From contig VXAY01006166.1 in assembly GCA_013399855.1 (NCBI GenBank), positions 131,658 through 195,657 of the forward strand: 64,000 nucleotides of DNA. Direction: 5' to 3'. Numbering within the stretch: the first letter of the stretch is position 1; each line of letters opens with the position of its first letter. This DNA comes from Oxyruncus cristatus. Lineage: Eukaryota > Chordata > Aves > Passeriformes > Cotingidae. The notes beneath the pieces are model-generated. The model saw only the letters and a program-made list of their open reading frames with translations. It had not been told where the DNA came from and ran no database searches. Below are positions 12,804-24,129 of the stretch, piece by piece. A program made the position numbers and the translations under genes.

Positions 12804-14639
12804 GTGGGTATCTGATTTACTGTCACGCTTTCTGCCTTATTTAAAAATTCATGTGTGTTTCATTTGGTGAAGTACATATGTATTTCTATGCAGTCTGTGA
12901 TTAGAAAGTGCTGCAAAACGTGCAAAGCAGATAAGTAGTGAGGTAACATAAGGAATTTTTCACTGCTGTTTCATGCAGGAGTAATTCCTTGTGTACTGTC
13001 AGTAGTTTATAATCTTTGCCCTGCACCCTGACTTATCTAATTAATGCCAATTATACACGGTAGGTTTATCAGAAGCAAAAAGTAAATATTTTCCATACGT
13101 AAGTCAGGAGTGTGTGGTTTGAGAAATTAAAAATCTCTTAATAGAATTAAACCCTTGAAATTAAGACGGGAAGGTTCTGCATAATTCCAAACTTTATGAA
13201 GTCACAGGAGAAGATGCCTCACATAGAATTTTTCCTTGTCTATCACAGGCTTTTTAATGTGTGGGTGGAAAACTGAAGGAATTTTTTGAGTGTAATACAA
13301 TAAACAAGAAGAGGAATTTTTTGTAACTTGAAGTACACCAGAGAATAGCTTCTGCTTTTTCTAATACCTCTTAGTATTTTGCAGAACTACAGTCATTATT
13401 TAGTGATAAAAAGTACATGCTGTTTGAACAGTCTTCTGTTCTTCAGTTGGTGGATGGAGAAGTGATACCTTGTGACTGCCTAGTCAAGGTTTTGCAGACA
13501 GCAGATGAAGAGGCTGTGCTGTGTAAGATAAATAGATTTCTTGCCAGTATCTCACAACACATGGATGAAATGTCATTCATCATTCATTAAAAATGACATG
13601 AGCAAATGGACTAATATGAGACTTGTTATTTATTGGCAACCTCACAGATGAAATGCTAATTGCCGTGACAGGCATGAGTGCTGAAAAACATGAATTAGGA
13701 GGGAGTTTGTTGCATTATAGCAGTTGTTCTATACCAGAGCTCTCACCATGCGTTCGTGCTCTTGAGATGACGTGAGGGATTGAGGAAAGAATATTTTATC
13801 TTCTGCATCAACGTCACATGGCAGATAACTCCTTTATTATGAGCTACGCCAATGTGTGAGCAGGATGGGGCATGATTTGGTGTGACCATGAGGATTTTTG
13901 CAGTTAATCCTGAGCCAGATGTTTTCTTCAGACTGTCAGCCCTTTTCTTTGAAATGTGCTGGTGCCACAAAGGCATCAAACAAGGACCTGATACTCTTAC
14001 AGCTGAAAAACTGTGTTTGTTTCAGATATATGCTTTTACTCATGTGGTCCACCAGGAATGTTCACTGACTCTTGCAAATGTTATAAGCCTTCTAAAAGTT
14101 CTGTGTGTGTGTTTGGACTTAACTTCCAAAGATCCTGCTTCAGTTTAATGTGCTCCTACCTCTGATTTTGTGGTTCTAGGTATGCCTATAGAGCAACAAA
14201 ACCTATTCCAGCCTTGGGCTGTAGGGTCTCAGGGAGATAGCACAGGTAGAGCATAGTCTGCAGATAGAGCAGGTGCTTCTAGGGCTTCCTGATTTATGAC
14301 AAAAGCTGGGGAATCCTGGGAAATCCTGTATACCCAGCTGAAACACCTACTACCTGTCAGGATCTTCCAAGCAACCAACTTAGGTAAACCCAAGGTTTGT
14401 ACACCTGTTCTGGCTTCCTCTGGCGTTTTGTTGTTGTTGTTGAGGAAGGAATGGGGAGAAGGGAGGGAGGAAGCTATTTTTGTGTTTCATTTTTGTCCCT
14501 ATAAATTGGAATTTGTATGAGTTTGAATATGTTCGTATCTTTCTCTTTCTCTGTACTGAGTAAGTGGACCAGGGGAAGAAACAGCATTCCTCAGTCTTCT
14601 GGTAATGTTTTTCATGATGTAGCTCCACATGCGGTTGGC

Positions 14640-15310
14640 TGTCTTTGCTGCAAGGGCACATTGCATGCTGATTATCAAGTCAAGAGTTCCTCACGGTGCT
14701 CAGAGCCATCTGTGAAAAGAAGGTCAGCCTCCAGTCTGTCCTGATGTGTGTAGCTATTTGTTCCAAGGTGCAGGACTTGCCTCTTGCCCTTGTTGAACTT
14801 TATGAAATCCCTGATGAGCCATTTCTCCAACCTGTTAGGGGCATTTGAGTGTCAGCAGACCCACTTACTATATCAACCACTGCTCCCAATTCTGTGTTGT
14901 GTGCAGACTTCCTGAAGGGACACTCTGCCCGATTGTTCAGGTCATTAATGTAGACATTGAACAGTGTTGGTCCCAGTGTGAAGTCCTGGGGTTGACAGCT
15001 AACAACTGGCCTTCAGGTGGACTTCGTGCTGCTGATGGGAACCCTGTGAATCCAGCATTTGAGTAGTTTTCAGTCTACCTGACAGTCTACTTTTCCTGGC
15101 CTGGACCACATCAGATTGCTAGTGGGGATGTTATGGGAGCTGGTGTTAAAAGCCTTGATAAAGCACAGATAAACAACAATGCCTGCTTTACACTCTTCCA
15201 CTGTGCTTGTCATCTCATCACAAAAGTTTGTCAGGTTTTCTCCTTCTTAAAGCCATCACAACCCTCTTATTAAAGCTGTCTGCCTCCCCCTTCAGTAAGG
15301 CTGAAGTACA
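14640..15310 (-). repeat. CR1 LINE fragment, reverse-transcriptase region, minus strand
   Basis: The reverse complement matches CR1 ORF2 around the reverse transcriptase. The + strand reads GGTCCCAGTGTGAAGTCCTG, corresponding to the QGSVLGP.L motif region, and TTCAGGTCATTAATGTAGAC, corresponding to the INDL region. It also carries the typical spacer GTGTTGTGTGCAGACTTCCT. Stops and indels are frequent. Both ends fade gradually, so the borders are approximate. The wording is shared with the copies near 31.4 and 43.8 kb, indicating one older subfamily. Confidence 0.85.
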
Positions 15311-18085
15311 GCAGCTAGATATCAAAAAACCAAAAAGCTTCAAAATTTTACAGGTGTATTGCTCCCTGTGTTCTCTCTCAAATTATGGCCTCACATTGAG
15401 TATATTTGCTTGGGTCTCGAAGCAAGTAGAGGAGAAGAGGTTCTACAGCTACAGTCTTAGGCTGCAACTGATTGTTTGGCTATAACAGTATATTGGAGGA
15501 GCTCTTGCCATACAAAGCAAGGTACTTGCTCTCTTGCTCTTCCCCTCACTGGCCGTGTATTTTACCTGTTTGCATGCTAGTATGATGAACTAAATCATTG
15601 AGTAGATGTGGCTGGAAAAATAACTCAAGCTGGCATGGGAAACACTTGGCCTTCTGTTGTATCGCATCCCACTCTGATTTACCGTCAGGCTTCACAGACA
15701 AATGGACCGGCTAGTAACAGGAATGCAGAAAGGAAAGAGTGTACAAATCAGCACTGCTGTTGTTGAAATTACTGTAGAAGCAGAATCTGGAAGTATCTGC
15801 ATCTTTTGAAGTGCTGCAGACAAAACCAGTTTTTTCTTTCTGCCATTGTCAAGCATTCCTTACAAGAACCTGCATGCCTTTCAAATACGATTGTGAAAGA
15901 AGCAATGATTCACAAACTTGTATTTTGGGGGGCTTAAAAACACTCTGCAAAATTCCAGAGTGCTGTGGCAGGCTAAGAGTATATGTGATTAGAGCTGTCA
16001 CACTTATGCATTGTCTCTTTCATTGATGTGTTTAGGGAGCAGGTGAAAGAACAGAACCCTGGCAGCCCTGGCACAGGCTGGTTTGGGCTGCTGTGGAGCT
16101 ATATCCTTTAACAATGGAGCAGTTTTTAACCTTCCAGGAGAATAGAATGTCACCATGCTGACATATACTTCAGTTGCTTTATAGGGTTAAAAGATTAGCA
16201 GCATACAGAGTTTGGACTCAAGTGACTGGATGGTAGTTGAGTTCTTGAGTTCTGTATGATTCACTGGACAAGCTTCAGAAAGATCAGTCAATGATGCAAC
16301 TAAATTATTACAAATCCTGGGGTTTGTAAAGTGTCAGTGAATTCCTATCTGGCAAACATGTTTGTGGGTTTTTTTGTTTAGAGGTTTTTAATGTCTTTTT
16401 TCCTTCTCCTTTACAAGAGAACACGGTAGTAGAGATGTCTATTTCCCTAGTGTTTTGATCAAGATTGAGATGATGTGTTTTCCTTAACAGCATGAATTAA
16501 AAGTTGGTGATAAGCTGAGTTGCATAAAGCACTTATTCCTCTTCCCAAAATGCATTGCTAGTCTGTAAGGTTGATTGTTGTTTTATTTTTAGCATGAGTT
16601 TAATTTGCATAGTTATGTCTTAATAGCTCTCTTTTTACTAACAAATATTTAAAACCTTACTTACATCATTTGTACCCTTGTTAGTTTGAGTTACAGCTAC
16701 TCAGGCTTTTTCTAGCCAACCTTCTATTTCGTCTCTAAAATAAACTAATGAACAAACTGCCCTCTTTTTTTCATTCCCCTGTATTGACCTTTTAGACATC
16801 TGTGCTCATGCTCAGGCTAACATTTTGCTTATCTGGACAGTGCTTAATGGCCTCAGCTTTTGAGGCAGAGAGACTGTTGTCCAGGTTTGTCTATAGAAAA
16901 ATGTAAGTACCAAAATACAGAAAATCAATGTGCCTGTAGTGTGTTGAATTTGGCTGCTAGGGATGCATTCAGCAGAGCTGAAATAAGGAAAATGTTCTTT
17001 GTTATTTGCAGACAGACTCTGTGAAATCTGCTACAAAGAGGAAAAAACACTTTGATGGTAAAAAGAGCAAAAGAAAATCAGTAGATGAAGTGGAAGAGAA
17101 CATGTAATCTAAATCTGACTGGAAGTCAGGTTTTCTTTTTAATTATTTGGTATTCAGTTAGCTTCATTTAGCTGGTTATCTTGGTCAGAACTGATACTTG
17201 AAAGGTTGTCAGACCTGCTACATGGCAGCATCAGCTTGAAGAGAAGTGACAAGAAGCATGAGAAAGGGAAGATGCTAATATTTTCCTATAATTTTCTTAA
17301 TAACTTAATAATCATCCCCAAATTCCCTTCCCCCGAAGCTAGCATACCTTGTGACTCCTGTGTATTCAGTTGTACACAGTAAAATGAAAGTCAACAAATA
17401 AAAAAGGCCTTATCCACTTAACTATGAGTCATGCACATTTATAATTCCTTTCTCTCTACTTGTATTTTCTGTAGTGAGGTGAGGTCAAAGCAGTGGAAGG
17501 AAATTTCTTCAACCTTCATTCTGTTACTAGAAGTATGAGTGTAGACCACAAGATGTTACAGTAAGAAGATACAGCCAAAGTGCTCTTTTTTTCCTTCCTC
17601 CCTCACCAGGGAGTGTTTTCTCTCAGGAGGCTCTTGGTTCTTCATTGTGTGGTTTGGGCAAAACCCACTACGTTGCAGCTGAGATCAGAGCAGCATGTTT
17701 GCGCTTGTATTTCTGAGTAGACTATCAAAATCATTTAGAACTTTGCTAAATGACTGGAGTCTCTGTGTCTGTGTTGAGCACCTACCATCCCCTTTCAAAA
17801 TATATGCTAATTACATATGCTTTTAGCTGACTAACTGTAAGAACCTTGTCTAGAAAACATTGAAACTGTAGGTGATTTATGGTGACCGGAGTTCACCTGC
17901 TATAAATCCTTTTCTCTTTTTCTTCAGCAAACACTATGAAACACTGGGATAGGTTTTTTTGACCAGATTTATATGGTTCAAAAAAATTCCCAAAAGAAAT
18001 CACAGAGGACTGTTATCCGAAAACCTGGACAGATTTGTGTATAACCCCCTGTGCTAGCAGTCAAGAATGCAAAGCCATGTGACTT

Positions 18086-18390
18086 GGATGTGAGGGCGAT
18101 CTGGCTGCGACATCCGTCACCCTGTTGATCACTAGTGTTGATTCGGCTGATCTGGCTGGCCAGGCAGGTGTCCCCTTCCTCCCTCAACGCTCCATGTGCG
18201 TCCCTCCCGAAGCTGCGCGCTCGGTCGACGGTACCGCTCATCCGTCCAGGGTATATGGGAGCTGCGCTCCCCTGCTGGAACCTCCAAACAAGCTCAAGGT
18301 CCATTTGTAGGAGAACGTAGGGTAGTCAAGCTTCCAAGACTGCAGACACATCCAAGTGAGGCGCTGCATGGGGCAGTTTGCCATTGTTTT
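18086..18390 (+). ncRNA. RN7SK: 7SK snRNA-like copy, probable retro-pseudogene
   Basis: 7SK RNA sequesters P-TEFb through HEXIM and LARP7. The copy starts at the exact 7SK 5' end (GGATGTGAGGGCGATCTGGC). It keeps both GATC elements of the 5' HEXIM-binding hairpin, the TGATTCGGCTGATCTGGCTGG and TGCGTCCCTCCCGAAGCTGC blocks, and the long 3' region (CATTTGTAGGAGAACGTAGG, then the GGCGCTGCATG...CAG terminal hairpin). It ends in a T run at 18387-18390. The segment at 18229-18247 is rearranged and about 20-25 nt shorter than the vertebrate RNA as I know it. A Pol III type 3 promoter is not evident: no TATA box lies about 30 bp upstream, only a weak TGTATAAC at 18038-18045, and I see no convincing PSE. 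A CR1 in the same orientation follows 15 bp later. I infer a reverse-transcribed copy, not an active gene. Confidence 0.9.
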
Positions 18391-18404
18391 ATTTTTTTAT
18401 TTTT

Positions 18405-19108
18405 AGGCTGGGGGCAGAGTGGCTGGAGAGCAACCAGGCAGAAAGAGACCTGGGAATCTGGATTGACAGGAAGCTGAACATGAGCCAGAGTGTGCCCAGG
18501 TGGCCAAGAAGACCAATGGATCCTGGCCTGCATCAGGAACAGTGTGGCAGCAGGAGCAGGGAAGTGATTCTGCCCCTGTACTCAGCGCTGGTGAGGCCAC
18601 ACCTGGAGTGCTGTGTCCAGTTCTGGGCCCCTCAGCTCAGGAAGGACATGGAGGGGCTGGAGCAGGGCCAGGGAAGAGCAACCAGGCTGGTGAAGGGACT
18701 TGAGCACAAGTCCTGTGAGGAGAGGCTGAGGGAGCTGGGGTTGTTTAGCCTGGAGAAGAGAAGGCTCAGGGGAGACCTCATCGCTCTCTACAACTACCTG
18801 AGAGGAGGTTGTAGCCAGGTGGGGGTTGGTCTCTTCTTCCAGGAACCAGCAGTAGCACAAGAGGGTTAAGCACTGCCAGAGGAGGTTCAGGTTGGATGTT
18901 AGGAAGAAATTCTTTACAGAGAGTGTAATCAGCCATTGGAATGGGCTGCCCAGGGAAGTGGTGGATTTTCCATCCCTGGAGGTTTTTAAGATGAGACTGG
19001 ATGTGGCACTTAGTGCCACAGTCTAGAAACCACAGTGGTAGTGGATCAAGGGTTGGACTTGATGATTTCTGAAGTCCTTTCCAACCCGTGTGATTCTATG
19101 ATTCTGTG
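18405..19108 (+). repeat. CR1 LINE 3' part, plus strand, fused downstream of the 7SK copy
   Basis: The fragment starts at AGGCTGGGGGCAGAGTGGCT and reads through the C-terminal ORF2 block ([72 protein letters not shown]). It ends with the CR1 3' terminus TGATTCTATGATTCTGTG. Despite small frameshifts it is among the better preserved copies here. The 5' truncation point abuts the T-rich 3' end of the 7SK copy. Confidence 0.95.
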
Positions 19109-21000
19109 ACTGATGTGCACATGACTTTGAACCTACATTTGCTGTGCCTCATTTTTTCAGGGGTAAGGTGTTAGAGTATGATTTCAGATGTTCACTGTAA
19201 GAATTGCAGCTGTTAGTGAGTGTCTGGCTTGATATATAGCGATAGCAGTTACTTCTTACAGACAGAAATGGCTTTTTTAAATTTTTTGTGTTACTGTGTT
19301 AGCTTGATCTGCAAGAGTCTCTTAACAAAAGTGCATTGATAGAATTTTTAGATAAAGAGACCACGATGATGATGATGTGATGTTATTTACTCGTGATTTG
19401 TCTTGCTCTCATACAATGAGTAGCCAAGGAGAATACGACCTGAAAACTTAGAATTTTCAAAAATGTTCATTTGAAAGGTGCAGTGGCTACCAGTTTAGTT
19501 TATTATGTGTTGATCATAAGAGATGGTGCTTGCACTATCTTCATGGTTTGCTGCAGGAATCCATTCACTGCTTCTGCTGACTCCTAATGTAGAAAAGGAA
19601 GAATTATAAGGAGGCACATCAAGACTGCATTTTTTCTCCCATAGTGTTCTAAATCTTATTCCTCTCACTTTTCTCCACTGGCTTGCAGAGAGCAGTGGAT
19701 CTCTTGGGAGTCTTTTTAAGTTCTATGAACTACTTGACTGGGTCCTGCATGAGGACTAACAGGACAATTTTTCTGCCCCATAACCTTTCCTTTGTGACTT
19801 TCCAAGTGCAATAGCTGAAACAGCTATTGGTCAAACCTATGATAAACCAAATACTACGAAAAGGAAAGTAAACCTCTTTGAAATACAGTAATTTTTATTA
19901 AATCAGAGATTAAACTGGAGTTTCATAAGAGCAATGGGATTTAATGCAGATAACAGCCCAGGCTCCCTGTTAGTTTTCTGAAGTTAGTGATCTTTTATCT
20001 TGGCATCTTGAACATGGAAGACAGAAGGAGTCCATCTACATGATGTTCTTAACAGAAGGTAAATCTAACAAAATTAGTTGGTTTACATCATTTGGGATAC
20101 TGGGAATATTTGCAGAAGGCAAGGGTTGGCAATTCTTGGACTGCAGTGGGCTTTCTGAAAGTGTGGAGGTGGCTGTGTTAGGGGTTGGGTGCAGATCTTC
20201 ACTTTACCCCATTGCATTTGGCAGTGCTAATTCATACTACTGAAGATTTAAATACATGACATAGCATGCTGTGTGAAATGCCCTTGATTCTGGAATGAGT
20301 GTTACCTATCTGGGATGCAGAGGAACAAACTCTATCTCTGATGTTCTCTGTCAATGATGCAAATTTTGCGTCTTTATCTCTTACATAGTACAAGGTGCTG
20401 TAGTTGCATAAGGGAATCACATTGTGCTTATGGATTTGTATATGTGTGTTTTTAACTATGTAAGTGTATTTCTGGTCATTCTAGGTAGGTAGTGTGTCCT
20501 ATGTCTAAAATTAATTAAACAAATCAAATACATGTGTTGTTACTTCAAAAGACAGAATAGTTCTACTCCTGTAGGGCAAAAATCTTCTTCATTGTGCTAG
20601 AAAGTAAAATGCTGTAGTATAAACAAAACGTACTGTTTCAGAATGTATAAACAACAAAACCCTAGTTTAAAAGCATTAGACCCTTTTCCATGATGCAATA
20701 TGCAGCTCAGTTTTTATATAATTAGCAGAATAACTAGCATAAGGTGCAGCACAATAATTACACTTTTAAATATGCATGCTTGAATAGAAAACCTTATTAA
20801 TAAAGCTGCTTTTCTAGAAATACTAAAATATTTTACCATACCTCTCAGCAACTTCATAACAAATATCAGTGCAGTGATTAATTTGGTGCTGCATTAATTA
20901 ATACAGTTTATTAATTGATTAATACAGTGCTGTAGCTAATGTGTTTACCTCTAATTTATGTTTCAAAAGAGTTTGTTTGTTTTTTTTTTTTTTTTCCCAG

Positions 21001-21192
21001 CTCTGAACATAAACCTGAACTCTCCTTCTTGGCTGCAGTCTCCCTGCTTATGATCTTCTTTTTGGTTCAAAGAAGATGCTCCCTGGTTTCAAAAATTGCT
21101 ATGGCACTCGGGCTCTTGGGAGTGTACAGTTACCGGGCAGCTGTTGGAAATGTCATATTTCCATGGCAACATGGTGGCAAAGATATTTCAAA
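21001..21192 (+). CDS. PIGG: PIGG coding exon: membrane helices
   Basis: The acceptor is a very long T tract plus CCCAG, and the donor is AA|GTAAGT (consensus). The first base completes the split Ser codon from the previous exon, and the last two bases begin a Lys codon completed at 29203. The product is SEHKPELSFLAAVSLLMIFF, then LVQRRCSLVSKIAMALGLLG, then VYSYRAAVGNVIFPWQHGGKDIS. It contains two hydrophobic segments and the conserved GLLGVYSYRAA.G...FPW block of PIGG. No defects are visible. Confidence 0.94.
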
Positions 21193-24129
21193 GTAAGTTA
21201 ATCAACAGATCTGTGACACTGTTTCTAGAAAGGTGTTAACACTTTGGATATCAGGGGATGAGGTGGAGGGGACATTATGTCTAGGTTGGAATTACATTCC
21301 TATGAGTGGAACTCTAGTTTGTAGGTGACCAGCACTCAGTTTTTGTTGTGTGTGCTTAATTTTAAGCCCAATTAAGTGTCTTTTGCCTGTGACAGATCAG
21401 AAGGCAGTCACATAAAAGTTACTATGAGGAAAATCTAGCAGTCATATCCTATATTTTTGCTAAAATGAAGCTTCAAATGCCCTATCTCCTCTTGTTTTAG
21501 GTGGACTTGCCACGCTTAGCAGAGCACATGCCAAGCTCATTTAGCTACTTCTTGGTTTCAGAAATGCTTAGGCAGTAGTTCGGAGAGCTGCTTTTCCATA
21601 GCTTGTTTTTCCATTTGAGTTTTCTGTAATATCTGGGCTTTCAATATGTAACCATGTCCTTCTTGAGGTCTCATCTGTGCAGCATAGTGCATACTAAGGA
21701 TTTTTAAGCTGATGTTAATTTTCTTAGAGAACTAGTCTGTAACTGTAAGGAAGCTATTAGCTCTTTCACCAATGACCTCTTTTGGAATGTGGCTAAATGG
21801 TTTTAGTTTTCTTACCGTACTTTTCACTGTTGGATTGTACCTGGCTCTGCAGCCTGAAGTTTTGCTACGTGTCAGAGAGTTGTGAAAAACTTTCAGAGTC
21901 TGTTAGAACATTTGATGAAGGGGAAGAGATTATTGAAGAGATGTTGTTGAAACCATTGTGTTCTGGATGTAGTAAACTTCCTCTTGCCCTCATTTTGAAT
22001 TTTATATGGATACAAATGGTTTCTGTTGGAGCTTCCTAGTCAGGGTCCAGAGATTCACAAGATGTGGAAGAAGCCATTCAGGGTAAGATCTTAGGACATA
22101 TGGAAAATCAGGTTTGCTAACATGGCATGTTTTATAATAATTATTTGTATGTATGTGTATCTGGATATATTTACATACAGTCCCTTTCTCCAAATATTGA
22201 AGACAGTTCTATCTGTATCCTAGCGTTAACATTGTGTGTTAGTTCTGCTGCATGAGAAAGTAGTGGTAATCTTTACTTAGTCTGCAGGATTTGGCTCTGT
22301 GTTTGAAACATGCTTGATTTCTGAGTGTAATCTCTAGTTTTGCTTTGTGTTTGAGTAAAATCCTTAGAGAATAAGACTGTCCTTGCAATAAGAATTAAAA
22401 TACTGTAGTGAGGGACAGAACATTAAATACAGCAATTGAGCCACAAATAAAATGCGATTAGAGAAATAGGTGGAGTACTTCAATACTGAAGCCAAACATT
22501 TGTTTAAAACTTGGTCACTCTATATTCAGCACATGGATCATATTGATACAAAAAGCATACAGGCTTTTTGTATTATTTTACCTTAAATAAATAGCTAACA
22601 TGGTGATTTGCTTAAATTACGTCAGAGCTTTATATAAACCCCAGATGAATCTTCCCACGGCACCCTGTGGCACCTGGGTCCCACCTGAGAGAGGTTCTGC
22701 CTCTCTCCCATATGCCGTGGTGCCTTTCCTAAAAGCAGAACACCAAACAATCCAAAACAAACCCGTGTGTCTACTGCTGCCAGATCAGAACGTTATCTCT
22801 GTCCTAGTACCTATCAGTTCACAACACAGGCTGGCCGAGGGGTTCCTGCCCGGTCCTCTGCAGCCACCAGATCCAGGTGCAAGGTAGAGGTAGTTTTGTG
22901 TAATATCAGTAAAAGCTGTAGGCAGCCACTGCATTTTTCATGCATAATGCATTCTTCTGTAAGATGGAGACTCTTTACTTTTAAACACTCCCTCTCTGGA
23001 CCCTTTACTGCAGATTTTCTCTGAGTGTGACAATTGCTCGAAGGTGGATGAGGGAGAAGATGCAATTTAAGTGTTCTACACTTTCTGTGGCTTACACTAA
23101 GAAAACCTCTAAACTAAAAAATGCCAGGAAGTAATTTGGTCTTCTGTTTTCCTCATAGTGATTTTTAAAAATTATAGTTTGAGCAGTGAAAAAGATGAGT
23201 ATATACTATACTAACACAAAATAGTAGTAGACCATTTGCTAAGAATTTTTTTTTTTAATTTGAATTTGCATCGACTGGTTAATTTCAGTTCTCAAATCAT
23301 TGAATAGACAAATACCCAAAGCTGGTTCCTGAAGCTTTACTTCTAAGTCATATGAATATATTTAATGTAATTATTACCACAAAATGTAAGCATTCAGAGT
23401 TATCAGAGACACTGAAAAAGGTCACTGATTTTCTGCATTAGCCAGAAAGAGAGGAACTCTCTAAACTTTAGTGGGTTTTACTTTCCTTTTTTTTTTTTCC
23501 CCTAAAGGAAAAAGCCAATGGGCCTCACAGGGTTTTTACAAAGGCTTGCTATTTAAGAAATGAAATAGTAAAGTCTTTTTTGCATGGGCCATTAGGTATA
23601 AATGTGAACCTTTGAAACCTAAACCATGGAATGGTGTATTGTATTCAGGTTTAGGAGGGCCACATCAGTGTTGTGTCGTGGTTTTGCCTTTTTTTCTTGG
23701 TTCCGTGGATGCAAAAAGAAAATTGAACATGAAAATGCTCTTGCTTATTATTTGTCCTGTTGCTTTTTCTTTCCTGTTTGTGAAAAGGAAGATTGAATTC
23801 AAGCTTATTTCTTAGTAATTGGTTGAGAAGGAAGGTGACCTTCCAAAGACTGAAAAAAATAATTAAAGTTTAATAATTACTTCTTTATAAAATTACTATT
23901 TTTTCATTGATAAAATTTATTTTTAGAAATTTTACCTAGTGGTGTTTTGTTGTGGTCAGCTAATTACACCGCTTAGATGGGTATAACTGTACTTTTACTA
24001 TTTTTAGAGTCCTGGTCTAATCCTCCATATATTACTAAGTCCTGATGACTCAAGAATCCTCACTTCTGAGTGAATTGTATTAACTTTGTAGGAGACCATG
24101 TTCACTCATTGCTCTTGTAAAAAGTGACT

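Larger units (their letters stand above)
12804..21000 (+). other. PIGG: PIGG intron, 8.2 kb, with CR1 copies and the 7SK-CR1 fusion
   Basis: The intron contains a minus-strand CR1 at about 14640-15310 and the 7SK-like copy plus CR1 at 18086-19108. Between about 13.4 and 17.4 kb there are several short splice-flanked open frames of no recognised family (see findings). The remainder, including 19110-20940, is AT-rich with nothing I can name. The intron ends in an exceptional uninterrupted T tract of about 17 bases before CCCAG (about 20979-21000). Confidence 0.75.

Noticed and set aside
13447..13590. Open frame of 47 codons after a TTCTTCAG acceptor-like site
   Set aside because: It has no donor and no recognised family, and it ends in a stop within the intron. 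It is short enough to be chance.
13882..14148. 88-codon + strand open frame
   Set aside because: No homology is recognised, there is no exon structure, and the composition matches the surrounding intron.
18038..18045. TGTATAAC as the TATA box of a functional 7SK gene
   Set aside because: It lies more than 40 bp upstream of the RNA start, where type 3 Pol III TATA boxes sit near -30. No PSE was recognised, and the RNA body has a deletion.
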